In this document: one piece after another, positions 11,669 to 24,252 of the stretch
How the letters are laid out: every line of letters begins with the position of its first letter
Position numbering within the stretch: the stretch's first letter is position 1
Assembly (NCBI RefSeq): GCF_001723175.1
Contig: NC_064650.1
Span: forward strand, 5,766,001 to 5,830,000
DNA length: 64,000 bases
Direction: 5' to 3'
Origin: Penicillium oxalicum
Lineage: Eukaryota > Ascomycota > Eurotiomycetes > Eurotiales > Aspergillaceae
Notes under the pieces: model-generated
Databases searched by the model: none
What the model was told of the DNA's origin: nothing
The model's input: only the letters and a program-made list of their open reading frames with translations
Position numbers and translations under genes: made by a program

Positions 11669-12955
11669 GTTGAATAGGGACGTGAATTGAAATTGGGCTA
11701 ATTCCCAAGAACGTAGAAAATCGACGATGAAGAGCAAAGAATGCGAAGGCTTCAGTGAAGAACGACAGCGAAGTAGTACTCAAGCGACAGTCTACCATTC
11801 ACCTGCTTCTGTCCGCCTCTCTCCCTTCCGGGGCCGCTGGCGCGCCGCCTGTAGCCGCCGAGCCGAGGCTATCAGCAGCTCCACATGATCTCATTGGCCT
11901 CAGACTGGACTCGACTACCTCCCGTTCTACGCAGCGGGAATAGTCAGCACGGGCATCACGGAGCGGCTTTGCTTAGCCTGCAGAGCCAGTACATTTATCT
12001 GAATAACATGCAAGAGGTACCTTCAGTATTGACGAAATGGCTTCTGCTCTTTGGGTCTCGGAGTCACGACCCTCTACCCATACACGTCCCTACAATACCC
12101 TATGCACACCTAAGCTCGGGCAATAGACAATGATCACTCACTTCGTGCAAACACCAATACAGTACGATGAGACATTTTCCATCAACTATTCCTACTTCCA
12201 GCATGCAGATGGGGCAGACTCCAGGTTGCACCGGATCAAAGCGATTGACCACACCAACCCTGAAATCAATGAAGCTCAACATACCAGGCGGATCCTCCGT
12301 CATTCCGAGGCCGTGGGCCAACTACTTAATGTAAGTGGTAGGCAGCTGCAATGGAAGTCACGTCGGGAGGAATTTGGAAATGTGTCGAATACGATGGAGT
12401 AGTAAGGTATTTTAAAGGTCAACAGGGCATGATCTGGAAATTTGGTCACATCTGATGGGTGACATTGTCCAAGATTTATTCAGCCGGGAACACTAACATT
12501 GATCCAGATCCATGTTATGCACTAGATCTACGAGCATCCAACTCTCAATCTACAGGGCTGGTGATCAGAATGGCAGAATATCCGGTACTCATGAGGCGCC
12601 TATATCACTTGGATTAGGTTGATTAAAGGGAAGTGACTCCAACCTTATAGACCTTCTTCTCTGTCACCGATGCCATTATCACCGCCAGATAGAGTGACAT
12701 CGGACTTTTTCCGGATATGGCTTCATTGGGTCAGTTTATCCGATGCAGCTCCGAGCTTGTTTGGGCTAGTTGTTCCGGTTCCCCTCCTCCCGTCCCGCCT
12801 TCATCGGTCGCCATCGATCACGCCGCCCAGGGAAGCTTCTCGATACTATTTACCTTCACCATCATTCCGACCTCTGCATACCCTGGAAGTATCTCTTTGT
12901 CACAAGACCACATTTTGTGCTTGGATTTTCAGATTCTCAACCAAAACCTGTCACC
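11669..12955. other. Divergent intergenic region, ERG10 and RAD6 promoters
   Basis: About 1.3 kb between two divergent starts. It has pyrimidine-rich stretches close to the RAD6 start at 12660-12950. Open frames across it have no family motif and atypical composition. No gene or RNA gene is supported. Confidence 0.5.
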
Positions 12956-13806
12956 ATGTCGACCTCCGCACGCCGTCGGTTGATGCGGGACTTCAAGGTC
13001 AGTCCACCTGGAACATCCAAAAGACACAAGGCGCATGGCTTCTTGGCAGGTGACTGTCGTGTCGCCATCGATGTTCAAATTATCTGAGTTCATTCCGGGC
13101 CCAATGAACAAGCATTTGCGTGCTCGCTGCGCGATGATTGACCTCGGCTTGTGCCCGAGGCCTATCTTGAAATCAGCTAGGTTGTCTCTCCGCTGACCAA
13201 AATGCTTTGAACTTGTAGCGCATGCAAACCGATCCCCCAGCGGGCGTTTCCGCCTCTCCAGTAGCTGACAATGTCATGACTTGGTACGTACCATTTTGCA
13301 TCCTAGAGCATCCTCGGCTTTCGGTTCGTGTAAACTGATTAAAGTGCAGGAATGCCGTCATCATCGGCCCCGCCGACACTCCCTTCGAAGACGGCACATT
13401 CCGCCTGGTGATGAACTTTGAAGAACAATACCCCAACAAGCCACCGGGGGTGAAGTTCATCAGTCAGATGTTCCATCCCAATGTCTACGGGACCGGCGAG
13501 CTCTGTCTTGACATCCTCCAAAACCGCTGGAGTCCCACATATGATGTGGCTGCGATCCTGACCAGCATCCAGAGGTATGAGCAGAGTGACCCCCCAAGTG
13601 TGGCCTAATGTCCCAATGACCTCGCAATTGATCCGGAGACTATGAATGAGTCGCTAACAATCTTTCGGCGCCATCGTCCTAGTCTCCTGAATGACCCCAA
13701 TACCTCCTCACCAGCCAACGTGGAAGCCTCGAACTTGTACAAGGACAATCGCAAAGAGTACATTAAGCGAGTTCGTGAGACGGTGGAAAAGAGTTGGGAG
13801 GACTGA
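12956..13806 (+). CDS. RAD6: Ubiquitin-conjugating enzyme E2, RAD6/UBC2
   Basis: E2 enzyme acting with Bre1-type and Rad18-type ligases in histone H2B and PCNA ubiquitination, and in N-degron turnover. Exons 12956-12997, 13219-13283, 13350-13574 and 13683-13806 (introns of 221, 66 and 108 bases) give 151 residues, the size usual for filamentous ascomycetes. It begins [20 protein letters not shown]. The HPN motif is in MFHPNVYG, and the catalytic cysteine in [14 protein letters not shown]. The C-terminus ends at KSWED, without the long acidic tail of yeast Rad6, as expected outside budding yeasts. The first exon is only 42 bases. Kinesin follows in the same orientation about 1 kb downstream. 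Confidence 0.98.
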
Positions 13807-14853
13807 AGAATGTTGTGACGTCAAAAACCCACCACCACCCTCTCCAAGTTTTCTGTTCGACCTCCCGATACTCCGACCGGAGGGTTTGGGACCCGAGGAG
13901 ACAACCAGCATTGAAGAATCCGAGTCGAGCCAGTTGATCTGCACAGCGTGGGGTTTTGGCGCATGGTTTATCATTTCTGTGTCTTTGCATGCTCTCTCTT
14001 GATCCATACTTTCCTTTCCTCTTTCTGGTTATCTTTGTGACTTTCTTTCTCATCACTGATGTTCTGAATGACTCCCGACGCAAATGCTTTCTTTGAACCC
14101 CCGGTCGTTCCATTCCATAGCCTATACGAATTTTCCACTTTGAGCGCCTGCACCAGACTCCTCTGTAGTATAGTCAAGATTTGCTGCCACAGCATGAAGT
14201 CAAGTCGGTAGTCTTGGCTTCACTGCCAGTGCAGAGGAGGGGGGGGGTTTAAATTTGCAGGCCGAAGGAATGTAGACGAACAAGTGTCGACGACTGGTGA
14301 TCCTGCAAAAACCCTGAAAACAAAAATATGGGGAGACTACCTTCTTCTTGGTCTGCAGCGAATCGATTTCATCATCAATCTCATGTGCGAAGATCGTGGT
14401 CAGTCCTCTTCGTGCATGCGCCTGGCCCGCATGACTGCAGCCAGTCCCGCACGTCCCACGCAATTCCAGTCGGGCGGTCGGCCAACCGTCCCAAATGGGG
14501 GGGAGCGCGTGTCAACAATTCCACTTCAACCTCCAGCTCCGATCATTTCACTCCTGATCCTCCCCCTCCACGGGACCGCGGTGTATGTTGACATACTGAA
14601 ATCCTGGTTCTCTCGAGGAGTTTGTCGCGCAAGAATCCAGCCTGGGGCGCAACCACACTCGCGAAGAGCCTCCCCCACCGCCCCTAAACCCTGGACCTTC
14701 ACTCAGACACCGCCGAACACGACAACTACCGGCGATTCTTCTGCCCCTCTTCGGGGACATCGTTTCCAGAAATAACCCAAGAGGAGCGAAAGGAGAGAGA
14801 GAGAGGGAGAGAGAGTGAACACGCAAGAGGGAACGAACGAGTCGATAGTCAAC
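13807..14853. other. Intergenic region, RAD6 3' flank and kinesin promoter
   Basis: Holds the RAD6 3' UTR, a run of nine to ten G near 14237-14247, and a GA-rich microsatellite at 14792-14815 directly upstream of the kinesin start, probably in its 5' UTR. No gene is seen. Confidence 0.5.
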
Positions 14854-17800
14854 ATGGCGTAAGCTACCGCGGCAATCCATTTGCGAGACACCATACTCAT
14901 ACTCATCTCAATCTGAAATTAGGTCCGCGGGGTCCAACACCATTAAGGGTAGGCGCACGCACAATTCAACCCAGAAGGCCATCGGCACGGATTTTATTCG
15001 GCTAACCACAAGACTACAGTGGTTGCCAGATTTCGTCCCCAAAACAAGGTAGAATTGGCGTCCGGTGGTAAACCGGTCGTCGAGTTCGAGAGTGAGGACT
15101 CATGTATCATCAATGTGAGTAGGGGCTCCGGGCTGCGCATGAACCGGGTCGCGTTCAGAGGGAATCATGAATGGAAGTATACCGGAAGAAGGAAGAGTAC
15201 TAATTTGTAACATTAGTCGAATGAGGGCACTAGCTCCTTCACCTTTGATCGCGTATTTCCCATGGACACGGCCCAAGCTGATATTTTCGATTTCTCCATT
15301 CGTCCCACCGTGGATGACATCCTCAATGGATACAACGGCACTGTGTTTGCGTACGGTCAGACCGGCGCGGGAAAATCTTATACGATGATGGGTTCGGATA
15401 TTGATGATGACATTGGCAAAGGTGTGATTCCACGGATCGTGGAGCAAATATTTGCCAGTATCTTGACGAGTCCGAGCAATATTGAATATACGGTGCGAGT
15501 CAGCTACATGGAGATTTACATGGAGCGCATTCGGGATTTGCTCGTGCCGCAAAACGACAACCTGCCTGTTCACGAAGAAAAATCCCGCGGGGTATATGTC
15601 AAGGGCCTTTTGGAGGTTTATGTGTCCAGCGTCCAAGAAGTCTATGAAGTGATGCGTCGGGGTGGAAATGCGCGCGCGGTGGCTGCAACCAACATGAATC
15701 AAGAGTCTTCTCGCTCACATTCGATCTTTGTGATCACGGTCAGCCAGAAGAATGTGGAGACGGGCTCCGCAAAGAGTGGTCAGCTTTTCCTGGTGGATTT
15801 GGCTGGTAGTGAGAAAGTCGGCAAGACAGGTGCCAGCGGTCAGACTTTGGAAGAAGCGAAGAAGATCAACAAAAGTCTCAGTGCGCTGGGCATGGTCATC
15901 AACGCCCTGACTGACGGAAAATCGAGCCACGTGCCTTACCGTGACTCGAAACTCACCCGTATTCTTCAAGAGTCCTTGGGTGGTAACTCCCGGACAACTC
16001 TGATCATCAACTGCTCGCCTAGCAGCTACAACGATGCGGAAACGGTCTCGACCCTCCGATTTGGTGTTCGTGCCAAGGCGATCAAGAACAAGGCTAAGGT
16101 CAATGCCGAGCTCAGCCCTGCAGAGCTGAAGCAGCTCCTGCGCAAGGCTCAAACCCAAGTCACGAGCTACGAGACATATATCTCTGCATTGGAAGGAGAA
16201 GTCAACCTCTGGCGAAGCGGAGACAGCGTCCCCAAGGACCATTGGACACCTGCCCGCGGCAACGAAATCGTGGGCGCCACGAAAGCGGAAGCTCGTGGAC
16301 CCAGGCCTGGCACCCCGTCCCGCTTGCAAGAAACGATTCGTTCGGAGACCCCACGGCCAGATTCTCGCATCGGCGACCGCTCCAGTACGCCCAGCCTGGT
16401 GCTGGAAAAGGACGAGCGCGAGGAATTTCTACGCCGGGAGAATGAGTTGCAGGATCAGCTCGCTGAGAGGGAAACCCATATCGCCAATGTGGAGCGGAGT
16501 CTCCGTGATGTGCGAGAGGAATTGAAGTCATTGAAGGAGAACGCCGGAAGTTCGGTCAAGGACAACGAGCGCCTGGCCACCGAGGTGAACGAACTGCGCA
16601 TGCAACTGGAGAAGGTGTCGTACGAGAGCAAAGAGGCCGGTATCACTATGGATGGCTTGCGAGAGGCCAACGCGGAGTTGACCAGTGAGCTTGACGAGGT
16701 GAAGCAACAACTTCTTGATGTACGCATGAAGGCGAAGGAGACCACCGCAGCGATGGATGAGAAGGAGAAGAAGAAGGCCGAGAAAATGGCTAAGATGATG
16801 GCCGGGTTTGATCTGGGCGACGACTTGTTTTCAACCAACGAACGCAAGTTGCAGATGTTGATTGCCCGCGTCAAGTCACTTCACGAAGTTAGTGCTGCGG
16901 GCGAGGTCATTGCCCCCGAAGACCTACTAGACCTTCAAACTGGACTTTTGGAGACTCAGGGCTTCATCCGCCAGGCCGAACTCACAATCAATGACCGCGG
17001 AGATTCTGATGCGGCACAGGATAGCCGCTACGTGCAGCTATTGAAGGACTTTGACGGATTGCTGCAGGGGTACGAAGAACTGTTAACCCGCAGTGTCAGT
17101 GAAGTTGACGTGGGTGAGATCCTTCAGCGTGTGGAGCAAGTCTTTGATCGTCGAAAGGAGGCAGAAACTGCAGCAATCGAGCAACTTCAGTCACAGATTA
17201 CCGAGAAGAATGAGGAGCTCCAGAAGCTTCGCCAGACGCAAATCGAGAACAAGTCCGGTACCCCGGCTCACCAAGCCGCAGCCGACGACCTCGAGCATCG
17301 AATCGCTGAATTTGACGCTATGAAGAAGTCCCTCATGCGCGATCTCCAGAACCGTTGCGAGCGGGTCGTTGAGCTTGAGATCTCATTAGACGACGCCCGA
17401 GAGCAGTACAACAACGTACTGCGATCCTCCAATAGCCGCGCTCAGCAGAAGAAGATGGCCTTCCTGGAGCGTAACTTGGAGCAGCTGACATCCGTCCAGC
17501 GGCAGCTTGTGGAACAGAACAGTCTCTTCAAGAAGGAGGTTGCCATCGCGGAGCGCAAGTTGCTTGCACGGAATGATCGTATTGCCAGTCTCGAGAGTCT
17601 GCTTCAGGAGAGTCAGGAGAAATTGACTCAGGCAAACCACAGGTACGACCCGATATGTCTTCTTTGCGCCGGTCCCCGATCCCCAGGCCCCCCTCTCCTT
17701 TCTTTTACGAGGGTCCAAACCTCGAGAGAAGAATTGAGTCTTCGTCGATGCTAACTGAATGTCTCTAGATTCGAAGCACAGCTCACCGCTGTTAAGGAGC

Positions 17801-18003
17801 GCCTTGAAGCCGCTAAGCAGGGCTCCACGCGGGGCCTTCCTTCAATGGACAGCAATGGCAACTTCAGCTTTGGAGGTTCTCGTATCGCGAAACCCCTCCG
17901 TGGCGGAGGTGGATCGGACGGACCAACAAATCCCACCATCACGGGTGTGCAAACGCAGGAGTCCTCTGGTAAGCGCTCGAGCTGGTTCTTCGACCGCAAG
18001 TGA
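14854..18003 (+). CDS. kinA: Conventional kinesin heavy chain (kinesin-1)
   Basis: Plus-end microtubule motor for vesicle, dynein and nuclear positioning in hyphae. Exons 14854-14858, 14923-14948, 15020-15114, 15217-17642 and 17769-18003 give 928 residues, matching the length of fungal KinA/NKin. The first exon is just 5 bases (ATGGC). Motor landmarks are the P-loop GQTGAGKS at residues 89-96, switch I in NQESSRSH, switch II in VDLAGSE, and the microtubule-binding HVPYRDSKLTRIL. After the neck comes a long heptad-rich coiled coil interrupted by Pro/Arg-rich hinges (around GTPSRLQETIRSETPRP), and a tail with the basic-glycine segment GSRIAKPLRGGGGSDGP typical of the auto-inhibitory C-terminus. 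It converges with NCS-1. Confidence 0.97.
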
Positions 18004-19315
18004 TGACCGGCTCGCTTGCCATTCTTCCTCTGAGCACAGATGCTCATCTGATCCTCGACGAGGTTCTCAAACCTCCCCGGCTCGTGACGGCGCCAATCGA
18101 AATATCCTCATCTTTCAACGTGCCGTCCTATCGCTGGTATCTACTTTCAGCTGATTATCTTCCTAACGCCATATCACGAGTCTCATCTCCCGTTTGAAAC
18201 TCCTCCTATTCGTCCCTTATTCTTAACCCTCCCTGCAATGTTACATGTTTCTCTGAACTCCGTGTTTTCCGCGTTGGGAGATGACTCTGATTTTCGTTCC
18301 CGTCGCTGTCCACTCGATTCTCTTGCATTTTGCGTTTTGCGTTTGGCGCGTGGTTTGCGTCGTTTTGACGTTTGAGTACAATAGATCCGTGCCCTGTCTT
18401 CGCAGAGGGAAAGGGGAGGTTTGTGCATCTTGCGATACCCTTTGTATATCAAATCCCAATAGAGTGCTGCATAATGGCCCTTTCTCTCTCTGTCGGCCTT
18501 CTCGGCAGCGCTGAAGACTGTGGTGTGCGTGTGCAGTCGATCAATTCATGTATACCTTTTCCATGGAGTCCATCTTCTGGTGTATCGAATACGGGAACGC
18601 CCGTGGTACCTTCATTAGCTTTCTGACTCGTCTGTTCTCAACAGCGATAGGCGCCAGGTTGTATCATCTTCTACCTAGGCATGGCTTGCTTGGCGCCCGC
18701 AAGAAAAATGACGGAAGGTAGCAGCTGCGATGCAGTTACGGACACGGCGATCGGTCGCACTGGTGTTCTCGAATCATGATAATAGACGCCCATTCTTTGA
18801 CCGTGGGGTGGACACCAAGGCACAATCGTACATGGGGGCGTCCTCGATGAAGACATTGGGATGTATATGGATGCACACCGATTGGCTTGCATGGGAACAG
18901 GCAAGACAAGTCAAGGTGGCGTCGACCGCGCATACGTACTGAGCACATTTGACGCGGCCTCTGGAATCAACTTGATCCACCGGGGTCATAGGCAGTGAAG
19001 GATATACAAATCTTAATTCATGTACATGATGTCGCAGGACGACCGAGGATATTTGCGTGAAAAGAGACAAAGCGGCTGACCACATCGGGGCGCAAGAAAA
19101 AGCAGATGCAAGACCCAGACGCGTGAGAGCCCTGGGCACAACCTCCCAATAGGAAAAACTTGACAAGGCAAAACACTCGCACAAGAAAGACGAAAGCCGA
19201 CGCAAAAGTTTGATCAGTAGGAGCCCAGAAAGGAGAAAAAGGATGAAATGACATGAATCGCATCACATATGCGCCGCACTGCGCCGGGGTAAAGAGAGCG
19301 TCTTTCCTTGCCGTG
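18004..19315. other. Convergent intergenic region, kinesin and NCS-1 3' flanks
   Basis: A 1.3 kb stretch between two stop codons, T-rich on the kinesin side, consistent with 3' UTRs. Open frames on either strand show no recognisable domain. No gene is supported. Confidence 0.5.
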
Positions 19316-20293
19316 CTACACCAGACCGTCGTACAAGGACAAGGCGCTGACGATGGTCTCATCGCGCTTGCTGCCCTCCTTGAATTCCTCGATGTCCAGG
19401 CTGCCATTCTCATCCTTGTCCATCATTCGGAAAATCTTGCGCACTCGCTTCTCTGGTGTGTCTTCGTCCTCGGGAAGCTTGACCATGGAGCCCACCTATT
19501 CGCAGCGTTAGTGGACCGTCTAGTTACGGAGAAGCGGGATCGAGTCATCCGCAACCGGAAGTGGGCGGAGCGGCGGAGAGACATGATCTGGTCTCACCCC
19601 AGTGGTACGCACCATTTTGTAAATTGCCTCCACGATGGCCAGCATCTCGTCATAAGTGATCTTGCCGTCTCCGTCGATATCGTACAGTTGGAAGGCCCAG
19701 TCCAGCTTGTCCTCCATTTTCCCGCGTGATGTGACCGAGAGAGCGCAGATGAATTCCTTAAAATCAATCATGCCGCTGTTGTCCGAGTCGAATACCCGAA
19801 AGACATAATTTGCAAATGAGGATGGATCACCGAAAGGGAAGAATTGACGGTAGATCTTCTGGAACTCTTCCTTGGTGAGGGTGCCCGACGGGCAGTCCTT
19901 GAGGAAGCCTAGTGTGACCACGGCCACAGTCAGTATCGCGCAATGGAGCAACGGGATCTCAGCCTCTTGGAGGAAAGCGACAACGCACCTTTATACCATT
20001 GCTGAAGCTCCTTCTTATCAAAGTGGGTCGACTTCTGCAACTCCTCGAGTTGTGAGGGTGACAGCTTGGACTGACTGCCGATTGCGAGTCAGATGTGCAT
20101 GTCCACAACGGACTGAGGGACTCATTCAAGGCGTGGCTCTATCAGGCCACTCGCTGTATTTCGAGCACTGATCGCCATGGGTCCAACGAGGGCTACTCTC
20201 GACCGGAGGGGGATCGCACCGCACCTGATGATCGAGTGTCGGAGTGGGGAGTGACTGGTGAAAAGAAAATGAAGGCACTTACGACTTGCCCAT
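19316..20293 (-). CDS. NCS1: Neuronal calcium sensor NCS-1 / frequenin
   Basis: Myristoylated EF-hand calcium sensor that activates phosphatidylinositol 4-kinase and affects calcium tolerance. Exons 20293-20283, 20074-19989, 19908-19613 and 19495-19316 give exactly 190 residues, the canonical length. The N-terminus MGKSQSKLS fits N-myristoylation. EF-hand 1 is degenerate ([12 protein letters not shown]), as in the whole family. Functional loops are [26 protein letters not shown] and [13 protein letters not shown]. The C-terminal hydrophobic tail ends ALSLYDGLV. The first exon is only 11 bases and is followed by a 208-base intron. The gene converges with kinesin. Confidence 0.98.
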
Positions 20294-21669
20294 GATCAGT
20301 GACGGTAGATCTGGAAAGGTGGCACGAAACGCCGAGTGTTGAGTTCTATTTGTTCCTTGACCGACTTGGCGAGATTGGCAAGGAAATAGCCGCACGCAAT
20401 GAGAGGCGAGCCGGAAAAAAAAGGGGATCGAGAAGGTGGTGACGCGGGGTAGCACGGGGAAGAAAGTGTGGCTCAGTTCCAAGAGATACCGTGGCGTGGG
20501 CTGGGCGAGGGGGGTGTGGGTGGATACAGGAAAGCGAGGTGGGCGTCTGCGCTGAGAAAAAGATTCAAGGAGACGAGACGGAGAGGGATCGTGTGAAGTG
20601 AATGGAGAGTGTCGAGAGAGTAATCAGTAGTGTAGTCGTTTGGTGAATGTCTATTGCAAAGTCCAAAAAGATTCCCAAGTGGGTATATGACGAAGGGGGG
20701 CACCAAGTCCGGTGGGTGAATGGGGAAAAACGATATTCCCGGCAGCCTCACAAAAGCCACGCGCACGAGGGATGAGGTCACGGGAGTGCGCGCAGCTGCC
20801 ACGAGCTGCGCCGGACTCTCGAAGGGCCGGAACACGAACACCAGCCACTGCAGGGGGACGGGCGAGAGACCTCTGAGTGTACTACCCTTTGCCATGGCCG
20901 ACCAGGTACGTGGAAAGTACTCGACTGGTGGACACTGGACGGTACCCAATGGGGGGTAAAAAGACCCAGAGTCCAGACCCTTCGATCACACGAGGAGGGG
21001 GAGACGGGGCGGCTTGGCATGTGCTGAAGGAGAAGATCGATGAATGTTTGGACCACACTCGGTGCTAATTATATACTCTTGAGCCCGATGGAAGGATGAT
21101 TTTCAAAGTGAGGACATTCTAGACTGTCAACATTTTTCCGATCAAGTCCAGTGATCCCGTCGTCCCGGCTTGATATTTCAAGCAATGTCACGGTTGTTGT
21201 GAAGGAATGGAAATTGGCCCAATGTGTGGGCTATGCAGTATAGATGCCCATTTATGTACATGAGCGCCATCTCTAGGTCTCTTCCAGAGAAGATCAGTCG
21301 CCCGACTAGGTCGTGTACTGGAAGCACATTCGAAGAGAGACGGAGAGGAAGACGGAGAGGAAAAGAGAGAGGGAGGGAGGGAGAGATATTGATGGAACAT
21401 AGGTATCAAGATGGGGCGCAGAAAGGAAAACAAGAAACAATAGGACCACAAAAGATAATATCCCAGCAGCAGAACAACCGAAATGTTCATTGATCATTAA
21501 CACGGCTATCGAGGCACAGATGCAAGTCCAGGCAGAAATGCATGGGAGAGAAGAAAAAACAAAGAATCAAGAGGAAGGGTAGTACAGAAGGGGACAGCGC
21601 CGTATAGTGATATTTTCCAAGAAACAATCGGGATGATCGAAGAAACGATGGAATTCGTTGAATGCAGCT
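20294..21669. other. Intergenic region, NCS-1 promoter and TM9 gene 3' flank
   Basis: About 1.4 kb including the NCS-1 upstream region and the nonaspanin 3' flank, with a purine-rich GGAGAGA-type stretch near 21330-21390. The longest open frame on the minus strand (20949-20473) is Pro/Leu-rich with no motif and is judged non-coding. Confidence 0.5.
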
Positions 21670-23860
21670 TTAATCCACTTTGATCGAGCCGTAAATGCGA
21701 TGGATGAACGCCCAGCTGGCAAAGAAGCCGATAGAGCCTACGACAAGAAACCATTAGATTTGCAATGCATTGAATAGTGGGCATAGCCACAGGGTAGGGG
21801 ATGCAAAAGTCACTTACCAGTGAGAACAAAGACAACAAAGCCAATCAGCGCCGAGTATCCCACATACAACACGGCGCCGGTCAGACCACCGAAGCTGACC
21901 CGGGTGGCCCAGAAGATCAAGGCATTGAGGAACACATAGCCGCCTGTCATTCCTGCACCGGCAAAGGCACGCCAGTGCCATTGGTAATTCTCCGCGCAAA
22001 GCAAGAAGTAGACAAGCAGGACAGTGGTCGCAGCAGAGGTGATGATCATCAAACCATAGCACAAGAAAAGGAAGCCGAACATGTAGTAGATCTTGCTTGT
22101 CCAGAGTGAGGAAGTAATCAGATACAGCTCTACGAAGATCGCAGCGAAGGGCAGAATTCCGGTCAGAAGAATGGAAGGGACCGGACGCAGACTGCCCGCC
22201 ATGGGTGGGATCTGACGAGGGATCTGATTGGTCTTCGTTGGACCCTCAATGGCCTGTATTCGCGAAATAGTGGTTAGCATCAAACTTGACCAACCCCCGA
22301 GAAGATCATCGAAGAGGCAGAACGTTGCACGTACCGCTTGTCGGAAGCCGAGCCAGCTACCGGCCACACTCAGTGGCACACTGATCACAAACCAGATCAG
22401 AACCAAGGCGAGCATGGTACCGAAGGGTACAGCGCCACTTGAGCCCTTGGCCCAAACGAAAAGATTCAAAATGAAGAATGTGGTGAAGATAACTCCCGGA
22501 AGCAGAAGCGGAGTCATGATAATGTTCCGCTTCCAGGCTTCACCCCCAAACGACTTATAGACCCGGGATGAGACATAACCTCCGATGGCACCAAACAAGG
22601 CAGAGATCAGGAGAATGGCAGTAGCCAGGAAACCACGATTGGCGGGGGAAAGAAGTCCAAAAAGTGCGAATACTGCGGATGGCTGGTCAGCAAAATGGTC
22701 GCACAAGTGGTCAGGGGGGGAGTCCGAGTCGAAAAGAGGTTGATCAGCTTGTACTTACGAACGGTGACGCCGGTCATCATGAAAAGTTGAGCACCGTTGC
22801 CAACCAGAATGCTCAACAGAAGAGGTGACTGGGGACAGCGGAAGACATCTCCGTGAACGAGCTTCCATCCAGAATCCTCTTGGATTCCATCCTCAATTGC
22901 GCCCGAGGTGCCATTCAGGTCATCAAGGTCGATTTGGTCGAGCCGGTTGTAGCGAGCAATATCCTTCTTGAGAGCACGCACCAAAATCATGCTGACCATA
23001 CCCACCAAAAAGACCACGAAAACAGCGGAGTTGATTAGGGAGAACCAATGGATCTTCGGGTCATAGACGTGCAGGTATTTGTCCCATCGGGTGGCCCACG
23101 CGGTGGAAGATTCTTTCCAATAGACACTGTATGTCCAGGTGACGGGAGTGTCGGATTCTTCGCTGAGGATCAAAAGGCTGTCTTGGGTACCGCAGTCGGC
23201 CGTGCCATCCTCCAAGACCCGAGAGTCACGACGAGATTCTGGCTGCACATGCACACCGACCACGCGGTATTGATCTTTGCCGCCGAAGCCCACACGGTGA
23301 TATTCAATGATAATATCGTAGTGATTATAAAGCACCGATTGGCCATTCTCATCCACGTCCCCAAGGGCAAATCCGGGGCTGTAGAACTGAGTATTGGTGT
23401 TGCTGTCGTAGTTGAGCTGCGCCGCGGGCAACCCGTCCACAATCCAGTTGATGTTGTACCCTTGCGCGATTCGACGATTCGTGAATTTCGCACTACGCGC
23501 GTCAAATATAACCTCTCCGCAAACTGCTTTACAGGTCTCGTTCTGCGCCATGTGAAGCTCTAACGGTGACGTGCGAATTCGATCGCCAAACAGAATGCTT
23601 CCCAATGATTCCCTTACATCTCGTGGCCCCCCTTCAGGTTGACAGAAGTGGAATGAATCTTTGTAATAGTCGTAAGAGAAGACCGAGTGAAGCTGATCAT
23701 CGCGCGACAAGCCGGGCGTCAAGTGATTGACATTGAGCGGGACTGCTTGGCCTTTGTTGTACGATGACGGAGCGACACCGGGAAGATAAAATGCCAGCGA
23801 GCTGGATGCTAGCGACAGTAGCGCCGTACCGATATAGGAAACGTGGGTGGTGAACCGCAT
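21670..23860 (-). CDS. TM9 / EMP70 family nonaspanin
   Basis: Endosomal or Golgi nine-span membrane protein of the TM9SF2/Emp70 type, involved in membrane-protein sorting, adhesion and copper homeostasis in other fungi. Exons 23860-22759, 22672-22335, 22253-21818 and 21737-21670 (introns of 86, 81 and 80 bases) give 647 residues. A signal peptide ends around SSSLAFYLPG, and the lumenal start FYLPGVAP is a family hallmark. The large lumenal domain has NETCKAVC. It is followed by nine hydrophobic segments, with RRYNxxD-type cytosolic sequence replaced here by ARYNRLD after the first, and the short tail SIKVD that ends many family members (KxD Golgi retention signal). It is divergent from LCP5. 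Confidence 0.96.
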
Positions 23861-24252
23861 GGTGGGCGTATGAGATGCACGGAGGTGGCCCGTTCAGGAC
23901 AGCTTCATATGTTTTGGCGAGTGTCGATGCAGCATAGAGCGTGGCGAGTTGAAAATTCGCAACGAATTTCAGATTCAAGGTCCCTGGAAACGGAAAGCAG
24001 CAGGGCTTGAAGACAATCAGGCGAAGCTCTAATTAAAATTCAAGCAATGCCACCGGCGCAAGAAAGATCTCAGAGGACCAGCATGACGACTGACAAGGCC
24101 ACCAGTGACGACACGTGACTTTGCAGCGAACAGGCACCAAAGGCCGAGTGAACGTCACGTGGTGATAAGAAACCAAGTATCCAAAAAAATTCCAGCAATT
24201 TACAGATTTGAAAGTTTCAGAGTTGATTGCTAGTCGAATAAAGCAACTCACC
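23861..24252. promoter_or_regulatory. Divergent promoter with two CACGTG boxes, TM9 gene and LCP5
   Basis: The 392 bases between two start codons contain CACGTG at 24112-24117 and 24156-24161, each within a TCACGTG heptamer but in opposite orientation, plus TGATAAG at 24163-24169. CACGTG is bound by bHLH factors such as Cbf1/CpcA-independent E-box proteins in fungi. The arrangement could coordinate both genes. Confidence 0.5.

Noticed and set aside
20473..20949. 158-codon open frame on the minus strand upstream of NCS-1
   Set aside because: Pro/Leu/His-rich composition without any domain, located where the NCS-1 5' leader should be, and overlapping unrelated open frames on the other strand.
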